Shown piece by piece: positions 45,801 through 57,085 of a DNA stretch of 64,000 nt. Below the pieces are notes generated by a model. It saw only the letters and a program-made list of their open reading frames with translations, was not told the origin of the DNA and did not search any database. The translations under genes were made by a program, and so were the position numbers. This DNA is from Rhizophagus clarus (taxonomy: Eukaryota; Glomeromycota; Glomeromycetes; Glomerales; Glomeraceae), in the NCBI GenBank assembly GCA_015698045.1, contig BLAL01000297.1, positions 806,001 to 870,000 on the forward strand. Reading direction: 5' to 3'. The first letter of the stretch is position 1. Each line of letters starts with the position of its first letter.

Positions 45801-46262
45801 ATAATTTACACGCACATCAATAATTATATCATTAATGTCTTAAGGGTAATAGTCTTGGTGATTTTGTTGCCAATATTACTATCGCTAAAATGGGATTTCC
45901 AACAATGGCAGTGAGCGCATGTTTCGGTGGTCCAATGTTAAGTAAGTTCATTTTTTATTTATTGATTTTATACCGTTTCATCCGGAGTTAACATAATTTT
46001 AATTTATTTAGATATTCTTCTTGGGATTGGTATTGCAGGGACATATACAACAATACATCTTGGACATGCTATTGACATAACGATAGAACCTACATTGTTT
46101 GTTTCATCAGTAGGATTATTATTAACATTATTTTCTTTTCTAGTTCTTTTACCACGAAATGATTTCCACATGACTCGAAGATGGGGATATTATATAATAT
46201 CTGTATATTTAATTTGTATGATTATTAATGTAATATTAGAATTAATGAAAATATATCATTAA
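42873..46262 (+). CDS. Na+/Ca2+ (Li+) exchanger, SLC8B1/NCLX-like
   Basis: Cation/Ca2+ antiporter of the CaCA superfamily, closest in pattern to the mitochondrial NCLX branch, which moves Ca2+ against Na+ or Li+. Ten exons: 42873-43118, 43262-43402, 43481-43588, 43671-44115, 44190-44368, 44438-45377, 45462-45643, 45704-45763, 45845-45941, 46012-46262; 882 residues. Hydrophobic N-terminal segment (residues 11-26), then a Cys-rich loop 'CEFVQTHCQDYSSGLINY'. Alpha-1 repeat 'FLAFGNGSPDLFSTF' lies near 171-185 and alpha-2 'GNSLGDFVANITIAKMGFP' near 768-786. A long, Ser/Pro-rich central loop of about 300 residues joins the two membrane halves and contains tandem 'SPDRxxSSPLLL' units. All catalytic acidic and Asn/Ser residues of both repeats are present. 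Start chosen at the first ATG; an upstream in-frame TTG at 42834 is not needed. Organelle is inferred from the family. Confidence 0.92.
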
Positions 46263-47400
46263 TAGTTTATATAGTTAATTTGTATGATTTCCGATTAAAC
46301 ATTAGGATTAATGAAAATATACTAATAAACAGTTTGTATAATTTTTATTTTTTTAAAAATGTTATCTATTTACTTGTCATTAGGTTACCTCCGATTCAAA
46401 ACTATCAATTAATTATGAACAAATGGTGGAATGTTTTCTCTAATTGAGATGGCATCTTACCGATTTGAGTTATTGGTGCCTGCTTGCGTTTGATATTAAT
46501 CCAAATAAATGAAATCCAAAAATAAAGAGGACTTAATTTTAAAACTTAGTTAAATTCTGGTCAAGCTGATCCCCGATTTATATTCATCTAAATGCTCTAA
46601 TTTAAGTTTCTTTTCATTCTTGCATTCGTAATCCTTTAGTGACTATGTTAGACCGTGTCACGATTCGTATATTAGTTATAGGTACGCAAATTCCTGAGGG
46701 TTGACCTTGTACCACCATGTCAATAACTCAAATTTTATTATGAATAGAATGTGTTTAAAAGATTGTAAAATAACCAGAAAATTAGTTTTACATAATATCT
46801 GGGCAAAATTAGATTCATCAAATAATAAAATCAATAGAAAATAGAACTTTTTTTCGGGTGAAAACTATGCATGGGGCCCGCGATATACGGTAATTATCTC
46901 TGTCATGCTCTTTTTATTTATTTTTTTATGGGAATAATGCGATGTCACAAAAAATATTCGAAGCTTCTGTTGCCGAGAATCAATGTTGAAATTAAAATTT
47001 TTTAAAGCGTCCTCGTGGATAAAATGGTAAAATGTTCACCATATGAGGCAATTAACAAATTAAGCGTTCTCTGGTTTTGAACGATCGCCAATTTGTCAAT
47101 TACGCTACGAAGTTATTTTTACATTCTTTTATTATGCAATTCTAACATTTTTGAAATGTATTTTTAGCGTTCCTTCGAGTTATATTTGGTTTTTCCGACA
47201 TTTTTCTTTAAACGTTCTCCAAATCAAGCGCAAACTTCCTATAAAAAAATATAGATTATAAAATAGAAAAATTAATTTAATAGTAAAGATCATATCTTTT
47301 AATTGGGACTTAATTACAAATCACTACATAATTTTGACTGACAAACTCTAAAGAATATAGATACCATTAATAATAAATAAATATTTGAATAATTATTATA
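46263..47400. other. Intergenic region, no gene recognised
   Basis: No coding features. A weak tRNA-like stretch at about 47007-47092 was considered and rejected. Confidence 0.4.
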
Positions 47401-47780
47401 GGAAGAATCTCAATACGAAGATTTGGATTCCCCAATATACGTTATTTACCTCTCTGCGTTCCATCACTGCTCCATCCTTATAAACAAAGTTGTTAGTAAT
47501 TATGTAACATAATTTTATTGTTAGAAGCACCCAAATGTACTTGTTAAACATGCCAAAAACCAAGCTGACAGACGTTTACGTGAGAAAACAAAAATGTGGT
47601 GTGGAAATGCCTTAATGATGTCTTTCAAGATTTTATGGAAGAAAGTTTCGATCCAAGTAATATTAATTATGCGGCAATAGCTGATAAAATGGGCGAGTTT
47701 TTTTTTGAATCAATTTAACATTCTCGATCTGAATATACTATGCAAAAATTATATTTTTAAAGAATCTTTAAGCTTGCTTG
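47401..47780 (+). pseudogene. Cytochrome P450 fragment (dead paralogue)
   Basis: An acceptor-like 'attattatag' precedes 'EESQYEDLD', the start of the exon that reads 'EEADYDEII' in the intact P450 at 57086-59101. Further on, 'KHPNVLVKHAKNQADRRLRE' and, after a shift, 'DFMEESFDPSNINYAAIAD' and 'SRSEYTMQKLYF' align with 'KHRDVLVKHIKNQVDKRLRE', 'DFMEEEKFDPNNVDYEVMA' and 'SRPEYMQELYEE'. The ExxR and haem-binding parts are missing. It is on the opposite strand to the two other P450 genes. Confidence 0.75.
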
Positions 47781-48924
47781 TGATTCGTTTTTACTTTCTC
47801 ACGTTGTATTAGAGGATTATAAGTTTCAAACTAATGAGTGTAAAACCACATTAATCATTTTTTCCGCATACTGCTGTATTTCAACATAACAAGAGTTTAT
47901 TTTATTATTGGCCATCTTTAATTTACTTATTTTATACTTCTTTTACTTGTTTTATCACTTTTAACTTCTCTCGCTTAGTTACCACTCTTAACTCAATATC
48001 ATTGAAATGTTAGACTCGTAAATTGCTTACATCCAGAATTTAACCTAATTTCAGATATCAGAGACTGTGATTACTCAGATCCTGAAAGCAATATTATGAA
48101 ATTGGCGAAAATTTTATCTCACATACGTTCGTCTGAACAATTACGAGCATAAGTGAGATAAACCTGTTGAAGTTCCTATTGATGTCAATACAACTCTTTA
48201 TGGTTCGAGAAGTTACCATTCATATTGAACTTTAATGACTTTTATCTTTACTCAGAATTACAAAAAATCCCGATTTTGTAAGACATAAATCAGCTAATAC
48301 CGCTAATTATGGTATGTAAATGAAAATATCAAAAGAAGACCCTTACCGAAATCCTTTAGTAAAGGAAAAATTAACATTTGTTTACTTTTCGTTCACACAG
48401 TGACATTAGTGGTTTCATATACTCTAAACACGAGGATTCTACACTACTCTAAGTATTGACTATGCCCTCAAACATATAAGAGATTGTGGAATTACCGAAC
48501 AGAATTAGAGCACTTGATTTCGATTGAAAATATTCAATATAAAGACTCTGGAATTAGGATCTTTGGAAAACGATTATGACTACTACTAGTTTGAAACGAA
48601 AGTTGGACACGCAAACATATAATAAAAATTTTCCATGGTTCAGACATATACAGTATTGTTACATATGGCTAAAGTTAACAAAATTAACAATTTTTTTACG
48701 GCTTAAATTAGGTCTGACTTTAAAGAATACAATTCGTTTAACATTTTTTACGCATGTACGGGTAAAGGATAGTGTACATTACCAATTTTTTTTATTAATT
48801 GATAACATCTGCAACAAGACACAAATTTTTGTGTAACCCGACGCAGTAAAATTGATTATTTAAATAAAGTTATCCGAAAAAAACCCTTTTTTGTTTGGTA
48901 AATATCTCTTCAAGATCAATCAAA
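47781..48924. other. Intergenic region upstream of the MCM8-like gene
   Basis: Only short, featureless frames. The frame at 48576-48836 has no recognisable family. Confidence 0.4.
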
Positions 48925-51900
48925 ATGAACAATAAAAATCAAAATCCAACTAACTTTGATAAAGATTATGAACCAGATATTTCGAATGTTCTTCAAAATA
49001 CGTTCGTTGGCGAAAATGATGAAAATCAAGAACCTGTGACTACTTTTAATGACTTGACCGAAAATAATATAGGTAAGATTTTATTATGTTATAAAGGTAT
49101 CGTGATTCATTAACTTATTTATAATATCCTATATAGGAAAAAAAGTCTCGATACGCGGTTTGGTAACTCATGCTTCTGGTATAAAATTATTCACGCTTGA
49201 AGTTAGTTTCAGATGTGTCGAATGCCAAGAAATTCAAACACTTGGATACAATAACGGAGGAAGATATTATTATCTTCCATTAAAATGTAAATCCGGATGT
49301 AAAAGTAAACAGTTTGATCCTATAATACCTACAATGGAATTTAGTGAAAAAGAAGAAAATACTACCTTTACCTATTTGAACAAGTTTAGGTATAAGTCCA
49401 CTATTATGTTCGAATTTAGAATTTTCAATTTATGTGTATATATATACGTTTTACAGGATGCAGGAAGTTTGGAATGAAAGTAAAAAAGAATATATTGATG
49501 ATAATTTTCCCAAGATTATTGACTGTGAAGTCCGTAATGACTTGGTGGATAAAGCTAAACCAGGAGACTTTGTATTCGTTAAAGGCAAACTTCAAGTTCA
49601 TGAAATTTCCGGTAAAGTCAACTTTCTTTTTTTTCTTATATACCGGTAAATCAATTCTAGCTACTAAGATTTAATGGTTTCGTTTAGAAACTAATAATAA
49701 GAATAATAAAGGCAGTTCAATGATGCACCATCTTTACATAGACATTATGGAGATAAAAAAAGTATCAATATCTGATTTATATGTTGAAAGCGACAAAACG
49801 GAAGAAAACATCTTCTCATTAAGAGATTTATATAATATTAAACAAGTCACAACTACAACTAATGACCTTTTCAAAGTATAATGTTTTTTAGGAAAGGTCT
49901 TATTATCTTTTCTTTATAGATAAATTTTAATTTAATTTATTTGACATAATTATAGCGCATTGTGAATTCGTTTTGTCCTTCGGTTTATGGACACGAAATT
50001 GTTAAAGGTATGGTATTTCGATTATTTCAAGTAAATACATTGCATATGCGAGTTTAAATTTAAGTTTTTTTTGTAATCAGCTGGAATATTGCTTTCAATA
50101 TTTGGAAAAGATGATAATGGTACAATTCATATTCTTATAGTCGGTTAGTTTATCGGTTAATAAAGCGCATTATACTTCGTAAAACTTTTTTTTTAACTTG
50201 ATATTCTTTAAAGGTGATCCTGGAACAGATAAAGTAGATTTGCTTTTAGCAGCTAATTCTATGTCGCCAAACACAGTATTTACGCCAATAAATCGAGGTG
50301 ATGAATCTTTAATTTTACCTGCTTTGAAATATGATAGATATTTTAACGAATGGATCCTCGAAGCTGGTATAGTTACAAGTTCAACCAATAAAATAGATAC
50401 TTCCTATACTAAATATTTGTGTTTTAGGTTCATTGGCACTGAGCAATAAAGGAATCTGTCGAATTGACGACTTTGAGAAAATTGGAAAATTCGATGCTTT
50501 AGCTGAAGCTATAACCAGGAAATCGTATTTGTAAATCGAGATTTTTTTTTTTCTTTTTATTTCAAAAAAAAAAAAGAATTTTTTTTTTTGTTAAATCATT
50601 CAATTGCATATAGCGTTGGCAAATATGGAGTTAAATGTTCGCTCAAAACTCAATCAAATATTATGTAAGCAATATTAAAAAAATTTTTATTAGTATCTCG
50701 CTTTTTAACAGCACTTTCCTATAGAGCCTCTGCTAATCCTGTCGATGGACACTATAAGTATATATGTATACTTTGAAATTTTTCCTGAAAAAAGAAGATA
50801 ATAAACTAGTATTTAATATTAATTAGCAAAAATAAAACATTGTCGGAGAACTTGAATGTGAATAATTCCCTGTTATCAAATTTTGATCTCGTTTTCTTAT
50901 TGCTGGATGTTCCGGATGAAGAGATGGATAGTTATCTTTCAGAGCGCGTTATGACGGTTTGCAGTGTTTTTATTATTGAAAATATATAATAGAAAAAAAT
51001 TTGAGTTACTGATGTATTTAAAAAAAAATTTAGGTACATTCTGGGTTGTGCCCCGAAGACAGATCACAAAGATACGGTATATTAATCATATCATTGCAAA
51101 TCATTTTGCAATTGCAACAGAAATTAATTTTTTTTTAGTATCTACAATATATAGAAATTGCACAACAGATATTCCGTTATCTGAGCGTTTAAAATGCGGC
51201 TTTGATGACGAAAATATGGAAATTCTTCCCATAGAATTTATTCAAAAATATGTCGCTTACGCACACAGATATGTTCATCCACGGTACATAATAAAATAAT
51301 TTCCAAAATAATGCAATAAAAATGAATTTTAATTGTTTCATTATAGTTTATCGGAGGAGTCTCGCAAAATGATAAAACTTTTTTACGTTAATATGGGTCG
51401 TAAATATCTTTCTATGGATGAAACGAATATTACAATTCGTCAACTAGAAACAATGATTAAATTGGCACAAGCTCGAGCAAGAATGGAATTACGGGATATT
51501 GTAACGTGTTCCGATGTTGAAGAAGTTGCTGAGATTATGTAAATGAAAATCATTTTGTCTAGTCTGTGATTTATTAATAAATTAATTTTCTTCACTCTTT
51601 GATCTATTGATGAATTTTTTGTTTCTAGTGAATTCTGTTTATTCAGAATTCAAAGAGATGAACTTGGAAATTCTCGTTCTCATTCAAGAAAAGGTGGTAG
51701 ATCAGGAAAGCAGAATGAAGCGAGGAGGTGAAAAATTATTACAAGATCTACAGATTTTATTGAATAAAAAATAATCTCTCTTGAATTATCGCTAATATAA
51801 TTTTAATATCGCCAGATTCTTAGGAGAATTACAAAAACAAAGAAATGCTAAAGGGTGCGATATATTTACTATACAAGAAATGCAACAAATCGCGACAGGT

Positions 51901-52070
51901 AGCAAATTTAAATTGCGAAAATCACTTTCACTATTTGAATTAAATTATTTATACTCCAATTTATAGATAATAGAATTCAATTCGACAATTTTCAAGGTTT
52001 TATCGACTATCTTAACGAGCAGAGTTTGCTGCTTAAAAAAGGACCGGGAACATTTCAATTAAGGTCATAA
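48925..52070 (+). CDS. MCM8: MCM8-like minichromosome maintenance protein with altered ATPase motifs
   Basis: MCM8 pairs with MCM9 in homologous recombination repair and is an AAA+ helicase subunit in the nucleus. Seventeen exons: 48925-49072, 49137-49389, 49457-49611, 49688-49875, 49956-50007, 50081-50143, 50214-50366, 50428-50530, 50614-50664, 50725-50757, 50827-50956, 51034-51076, 51139-51283, 51347-51538, 51629-51727, 51816-51898, 51967-52070; 664 residues, shorter than the usual 800 or more. The zinc-finger region has 'CVEC' and 'CKSGC'. MCM8 signatures include 'ANPVDGHYNKNKTLSENL', 'FDLVFLLLDVPDEE', 'IPLSERLK' and the C-terminal winged-helix 'LLLKKGPGTFQLRS'. Three hallmark sites deviate: Walker A is GDPGTDKVD (about 287-295; family GDPGxGKS), Walker B is 'GICRIDDFEKI' (DD for DE, about 351-352), and the SRF arginine finger reads SNF (Asn at about 418). 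One donor (50957, GTTTGC) is unusual. ATP hydrolysis may be lost. Confidence 0.88.
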
Positions 52071-52345
52071 GATTAATCAAAAATTAACTCTTTTCGGTAG
52101 TGAAAGTACGCAAATAACATTGATGCATGCAGTTTTATCGTTTAATTGGTAAATCAATTAATGAAAATCATAAAAAAAAAAAAAATTTTCCATATAAAGT
52201 CCACGAATTTGTATGCAGCAATCATTGAATTCAAAAAAAGTCATTCTTCTCTCCTCGAATTTACCTCCCCTCGTGCTAGTCGTGAGGAGTTTTATAAACT
52301 TATTTAAATTGTAATAATATTTCTTTGAAAGAAATAATCAAAACA

Positions 52346-54696
52346 ATGGGGGCTCTTTTATCACCAACTATTACTATTAGAATTTCTCAGAATGTCTCGT
52401 CAAGTACGAGGCATTTCATTTCTATTCGGGAGGCAATATTCCTCACTAAAAATCATAATCTCGCCTCAACGTTACCGTCACCAAATCCGAAATCCTATTT
52501 ACATACATTATCAGCAAAACATGCAAACTTGAATTTCATAAATGAAAAATCGTACATTAGCGTTAAAAGTTTAGGAAATTTCCGTAGAATATCAACTTCA
52601 AGTCTTCGTGCATCTCCTCCAAATGCCGAAATGCCGAAATTTCAACCAAATATTAGTACTGTCAGATATTTGCCTCCACCAAACTCTTTGGATGGTTAGT
52701 ATAGTTTATATTAATTGGTATAATAAGTATTATGTATTAATTCTTGTCTTCTTTAGGATCACAAATATCTCCTGAGGTTGGAAATACTGAGGAAACAGAG
52801 GTTCAGAGGTATAAATAATTTTTTTTTGTGAATTCAATGTAAATATTTTAAATTTATTGTACAATTATTTAGAATTAATGAGATTAAGAATGCAAAATTG
52901 ATATTTAACCAATCTTGGAAGAATATCGAAGATGCATATGGACGTAATAAACTCTGGTAAATATAATTTTGTTTGATTACATTGATTTATTTTAACTCAA
53001 TATCATATCATATTTTCAATTTAAACTCAGCTTACCGAGGGAGATTATATGGTTGATGGGAGCGCCTGCATCAGGAAAAGTGAGCTCTAATCATAATACT
53101 AATTATTTGCTTAATTCATTAAGTTATAATTTTTTTTTTTTTTATAATATATTCGTAGGGTACACACACTAAATCATTATTAAAAGCGCGTGGCATCGAT
53201 AATCCGGCTATTAGTATGTCAAAACTTTTAACGTCCCCAGAATGTCAGGAGTTGATTAACAAAGGGCAAATGATCAGTAAGCAAATAAATTTAATTTTAT
53301 AATTTTTATTTTTTTTTCTTATTCTCTGTCAATCAAATGTTAGGTGATGGAAAAGTTCTCGAAAGTCTATTTCGAGCACTCCTCAACTGTGACCCAACAG
53401 TGGGTTGTCTTGTCGATGGGTTTCCGCGAACAGAAATTCAAGTTGAATGTTTAAAATTATTGTATGATAAAATGCATGAATTACGACGAGAATTTTGGGA
53501 CACGCCTCTGAGAGAAAAATTCCCGTAAGTTGACATTAGGATATTTTCATTTTCCTGATTTTTATTTTGTTCTTTTTTTTTTTTTTAAAAAAAAAGAAGT
53601 ATACATATTTTAGACGGCCTACATTCCGGATTTGCGTCCTATATGTAGATGAGGAAGTATCAGTGGAACGTCAACTAATGCGCGGAAAACAAATCAAAGA
53701 ACACAATGCCATGGTTCGACAAACTGGGCAAGATGAATTAGTTGAAGAAAGAGTTACTGATTATGATGAAAATGTATTCTTTTATTTCATTTAATATTTA
53801 ATTTATCCGATTGTATTAATGTAAAATTATTACAGCTGATTAGGGCTCGTTATAAAATATTTAAAGAACATTTCGGTGCTTTGATGAAACTTGCAAAGAT
53901 CTTTCCTTTTCGTAAGTCCAACGTCAGCTTAGCAAATATATTGAAGAAATACTTTAATTTATTAATTTATTTTAGATTTAATTAATGCTGTTGGGACAAT
54001 TGAGGAAGTAATGTATTTGATTCTTAAGGAGTTCGAGTATCAAAGTTCACTTGAGCTTGGTATGATTAAGTTTTTTAAATAATAATGTTTTTTAAGATGA
54101 ATTCAAGAATTTGACGGTTTTTTATTTGGTTAAATAGATCATGATACATATGATAAGATTGCACATATACCATTAGCTACAAAGATTAGTATACATGCAA
54201 GACAAGATTTGATTAGTCGACTCGAACATTACCAAGATACTGAGCCAGAATTGTTCTTAAAAGCTATACGGTTCGTGGACAGCCAAGTTATCCCTATGGT
54301 TCAAAGACACGCAATTAGCGGGCACGCACTTGTTCGAACGTACGTACGATAAACTTATTTTGTCAAGAGAATACATTTCTTTTCAGTAATCATGTATATA
54401 TATATACATATTTACAGGTCATCTCAAGAATTAGGGGATCAGCATCTTGTAGATATGATTATGGATGTTTTATCAGAGCGAGGATATCATGTTATGTTTG
54501 ATGACCGAGTTCAAGAAATTCCTGCTAGAATTAATCCTGAAACATGGGAAATTATATTGGAAAAGTAAATTATCTTTTCTTTTTGCGTAATTAAGCAATA
54601 TATATAACTAATTTATCTTTTTTTAGGCGACACAATTATATGTTTAGTTTACGCTTTCCTAAACATATTATCCAACCACTTGAGCAGAAATTTTAA
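52346..54696 (+). CDS. Adenylate kinase-like P-loop NTPase with C-terminal extension
   Basis: Twelve exons: 52346-52694, 52757-52808, 52873-52956, 53031-53079, 53159-53276, 53344-53524, 53614-53773, 53836-53911, 53976-54059, 54138-54339, 54418-54564, 54627-54696; 523 residues. The kinase fold is at about 165-360: P-loop 'WLMGAPASGKGTHTKSLL' (Lys near 178), NMP-side motif 'VDGFPRTEIQVECL', and 'QLMRGKQIKEHN...' in place of a classic LID. After it, about 150 residues ('HARQDLISRLEHYQ', 'HALVRTSSQELGDQHLVDMI') form a conserved-looking extension of unknown function. The first 60 residues are rich in Ser/Arg and poor in acids, so a mitochondrial presequence is likely. Phosphoryl transfer between adenine nucleotides is inferred. 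It follows MCM8 by 275 bp on the same strand. Confidence 0.82.
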
Positions 54697-54947
54697 ATGT
54701 ATAATTGGTACCAAACAATATAGTAAAATTTTAGGACTTATTAATACCTAGAATAATAAGGCATGTAACCAATATTTATTGAAAATTAGAAATTCATAGA
54801 GAACGTAATGATATATTATGAACTAGTATGTCATAGTTTATCATAAGCTTCATAGAAATTCAAATACAGTGTAAATTCATAAATAAACGATATAAGTTAA
54901 ATAAACCATTATTTATTTAGAAACATTTTCATCTTAATCACCCAATA

Positions 54948-56843
54948 TTATAATTTATAAAAAGGATGTTCAATCTTAACCCTATCTCTTAATAATCTCC
55001 TCAAAATTTTACCGGAAGTACTTTTAGGGATTTGATCAATAAATAAAACACCGCCACGTAATCTTTTGTGATCCGCAGCTTGTTGAGCAATAAAACCTTC
55101 AATTTCTTTCTTTATCTGATCAGATTGAGGAATATTTGGTTGTAATGTGACATAAGCGATCGGAACTTCAGTCGCATGTTTTTCAGAGTAAACACCAACT
55201 ACGGCAGCATCAGCAATTAATGGATGAGTGAGTAAGATTGCTTCTAATTCGGTAGGTGGAACTTGAAAGCCCTATGAGAATAATAATGCAAATGAAAAAA
55301 AAGAAATGTTAGCTCCAACAAAGTACATTTATAATCAAGGTTATAGAGTTAGGCATAAATTCAACAAATTAAAATATTAATATACTTTGTATTTAATTAA
55401 TTCTTTGACACGATCTATAATATAAAAATTTCCTATTATAGAATAAGCGAAAAAAAAATTTAGAAATTATTCAGGAAACATGCGGTATATAAAAAAGTAA
55501 TCATGGCTTACCAGATTTATCAACGGTTGCTATATCACCAGTATGAAACCATCCCTCGCTATCAATACACGAATCAGTAGCTTCTTTGTTATTAAGATAA
55601 CCTTTCATGATATTTGGACCACGAACACAAAGTTCACCGGGTTGATCAACTCCAAGTTCTTCTCCGTCTTCAGAAATAATCTTACATTCTATATTTGGAA
55701 GAGGTTTTCCGATAGAACCAGGAATGATGTTATCAATTTTAGTACTATGAGTCGCGGGAGAAGTTTCAGTCAACCCATATCCTTGTTTAATAGGTATATT
55801 ATACATTTTAGTGAATTCGCTAGACAATTCTTTACTTAGAGGAGCAGCGCCACATACACATACTCGTAAACTTGACAAATCATAATTTTTAACAATTGGA
55901 TCCTTAACTAATGATAATACTATTGGAGGTACAACCGTAATACGATTAACTCTATAATCTTGAATAATTCTACAAAATGTTGATAAATTAAATTTGGGAA
56001 TTACAACAACTGACGCTCCTCTAAAAATTGAGAGATGAATGATAACACATAATCCATAAATATGGAAGAAAGGTAATAAGCCAATATAAATAGTGTCAGA
56101 ATTAACCTCACTATCATAAGCGCAAAGTTGAGCCAAATTAGCTACAATATTAAAATGAGTTGTTTCAACCCCTTTACTCCTCCCTGTTGTACCAGAACTA
56201 TAGCATAAATATGCCGTAGTTGATTTTGCTGCTTCTGGTGAATATTCAACTGGATTTGCTTCTCTTTCAGAAATGAGTGAAGAATAAGGTTTAATTCCAT
56301 TAATTTCTGTATCACCAAATAAAAATATATTTGATTCGTGAATATTTGCTGCAGCTGCCGCTCTAATCACGTTTGAGAGAACTGATGGAAATGCAATAAT
56401 ATATTTCGCACTCGAATCTTTTAATTGGTAAGTAAGTTCATCAACTGTATATAATGGATTAATAAATGTTACAGTTCCTCCTGCTATGATTGTCCCGAAT
56501 GAAACAACAGCATAATCGACCTAATAATAAAGAACGAATATCATAATATTATAATAGAAAAAAAAAAAAATAATATACAGTATATTGTGGACAAATATTT
56601 CCATACCTGATTTGGAGAAATAATAGCTAGTACATTACCACGTTCAAGTCCTGCTTTATCAATTAATCCGGCTGCCAATCTCTTTGAATTACTTTTAAAT
56701 TCACCATAGCTTAATTTTTTATCAGTTGTACTATCAGTGAAAATTACTTTATCATCTTTGATACCATTCGGATTACTTGTAACATATTGATAAATTCCCA
56801 TTGTGGGAATTTCAATATCTGGATATGGTGATTTGAAAATCAT
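54948..56843 (-). CDS. 4-coumarate:CoA ligase-like acyl-CoA synthetase
   Basis: ANL-superfamily enzyme that activates a carboxylic acid with ATP and then forms a CoA thioester. Minus-strand exons: 56607-56843, 55512-56520, 55386-55432 (a 47-nt exon) and 54948-55271; 538 residues, normal for the 4CL/luciferase group. Motifs: AMP-binding loop 'YSSGTTGRSKGVE' near 186, 'QGYGLTETSPA', 'GWFHTGDIATVD', 'YIIDRVKELIKYK' (in the micro-exon) and the catalytic lysine in 'IPKSTSGKILRR' near residue 519. All key residues are present, so the enzyme should be active. C-terminus is YKL, not a canonical peroxisomal SKL signal. It is tail-to-tail with the adenylate kinase-like gene (251 bp apart), and 242 bp separate its start from the stop of the P450 behind it. 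The acid substrate cannot be predicted. Confidence 0.93.
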
Positions 56844-57085
56844 CGGGAAATTAGACCAAAGATATTTTTTATTTTTTTTTTAAAAAAAGAATTTCATATT
56901 TATATATGGAAGTAAAAGTTTTTAACTGATATTGTACGACATATAGTGATTTATTGACATGTAAAAAAAAGGAAACATTAAATCTGCCTATAATGTGACA
57001 CTTAAAAAGAAAAATAATAATGGAAAAAAAAAATAAAATTTAAATATAATAAACATGATTTAAAAAACTAAAAATAGTAATAAAA

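Noticed and set aside
47007..47092. tRNA-like stretch with weak A-box and 'ggttttgaac' B-box-like sequence
   Set aside because: The acceptor and anticodon stems do not pair convincingly and the B box deviates; no cloverleaf could be drawn.
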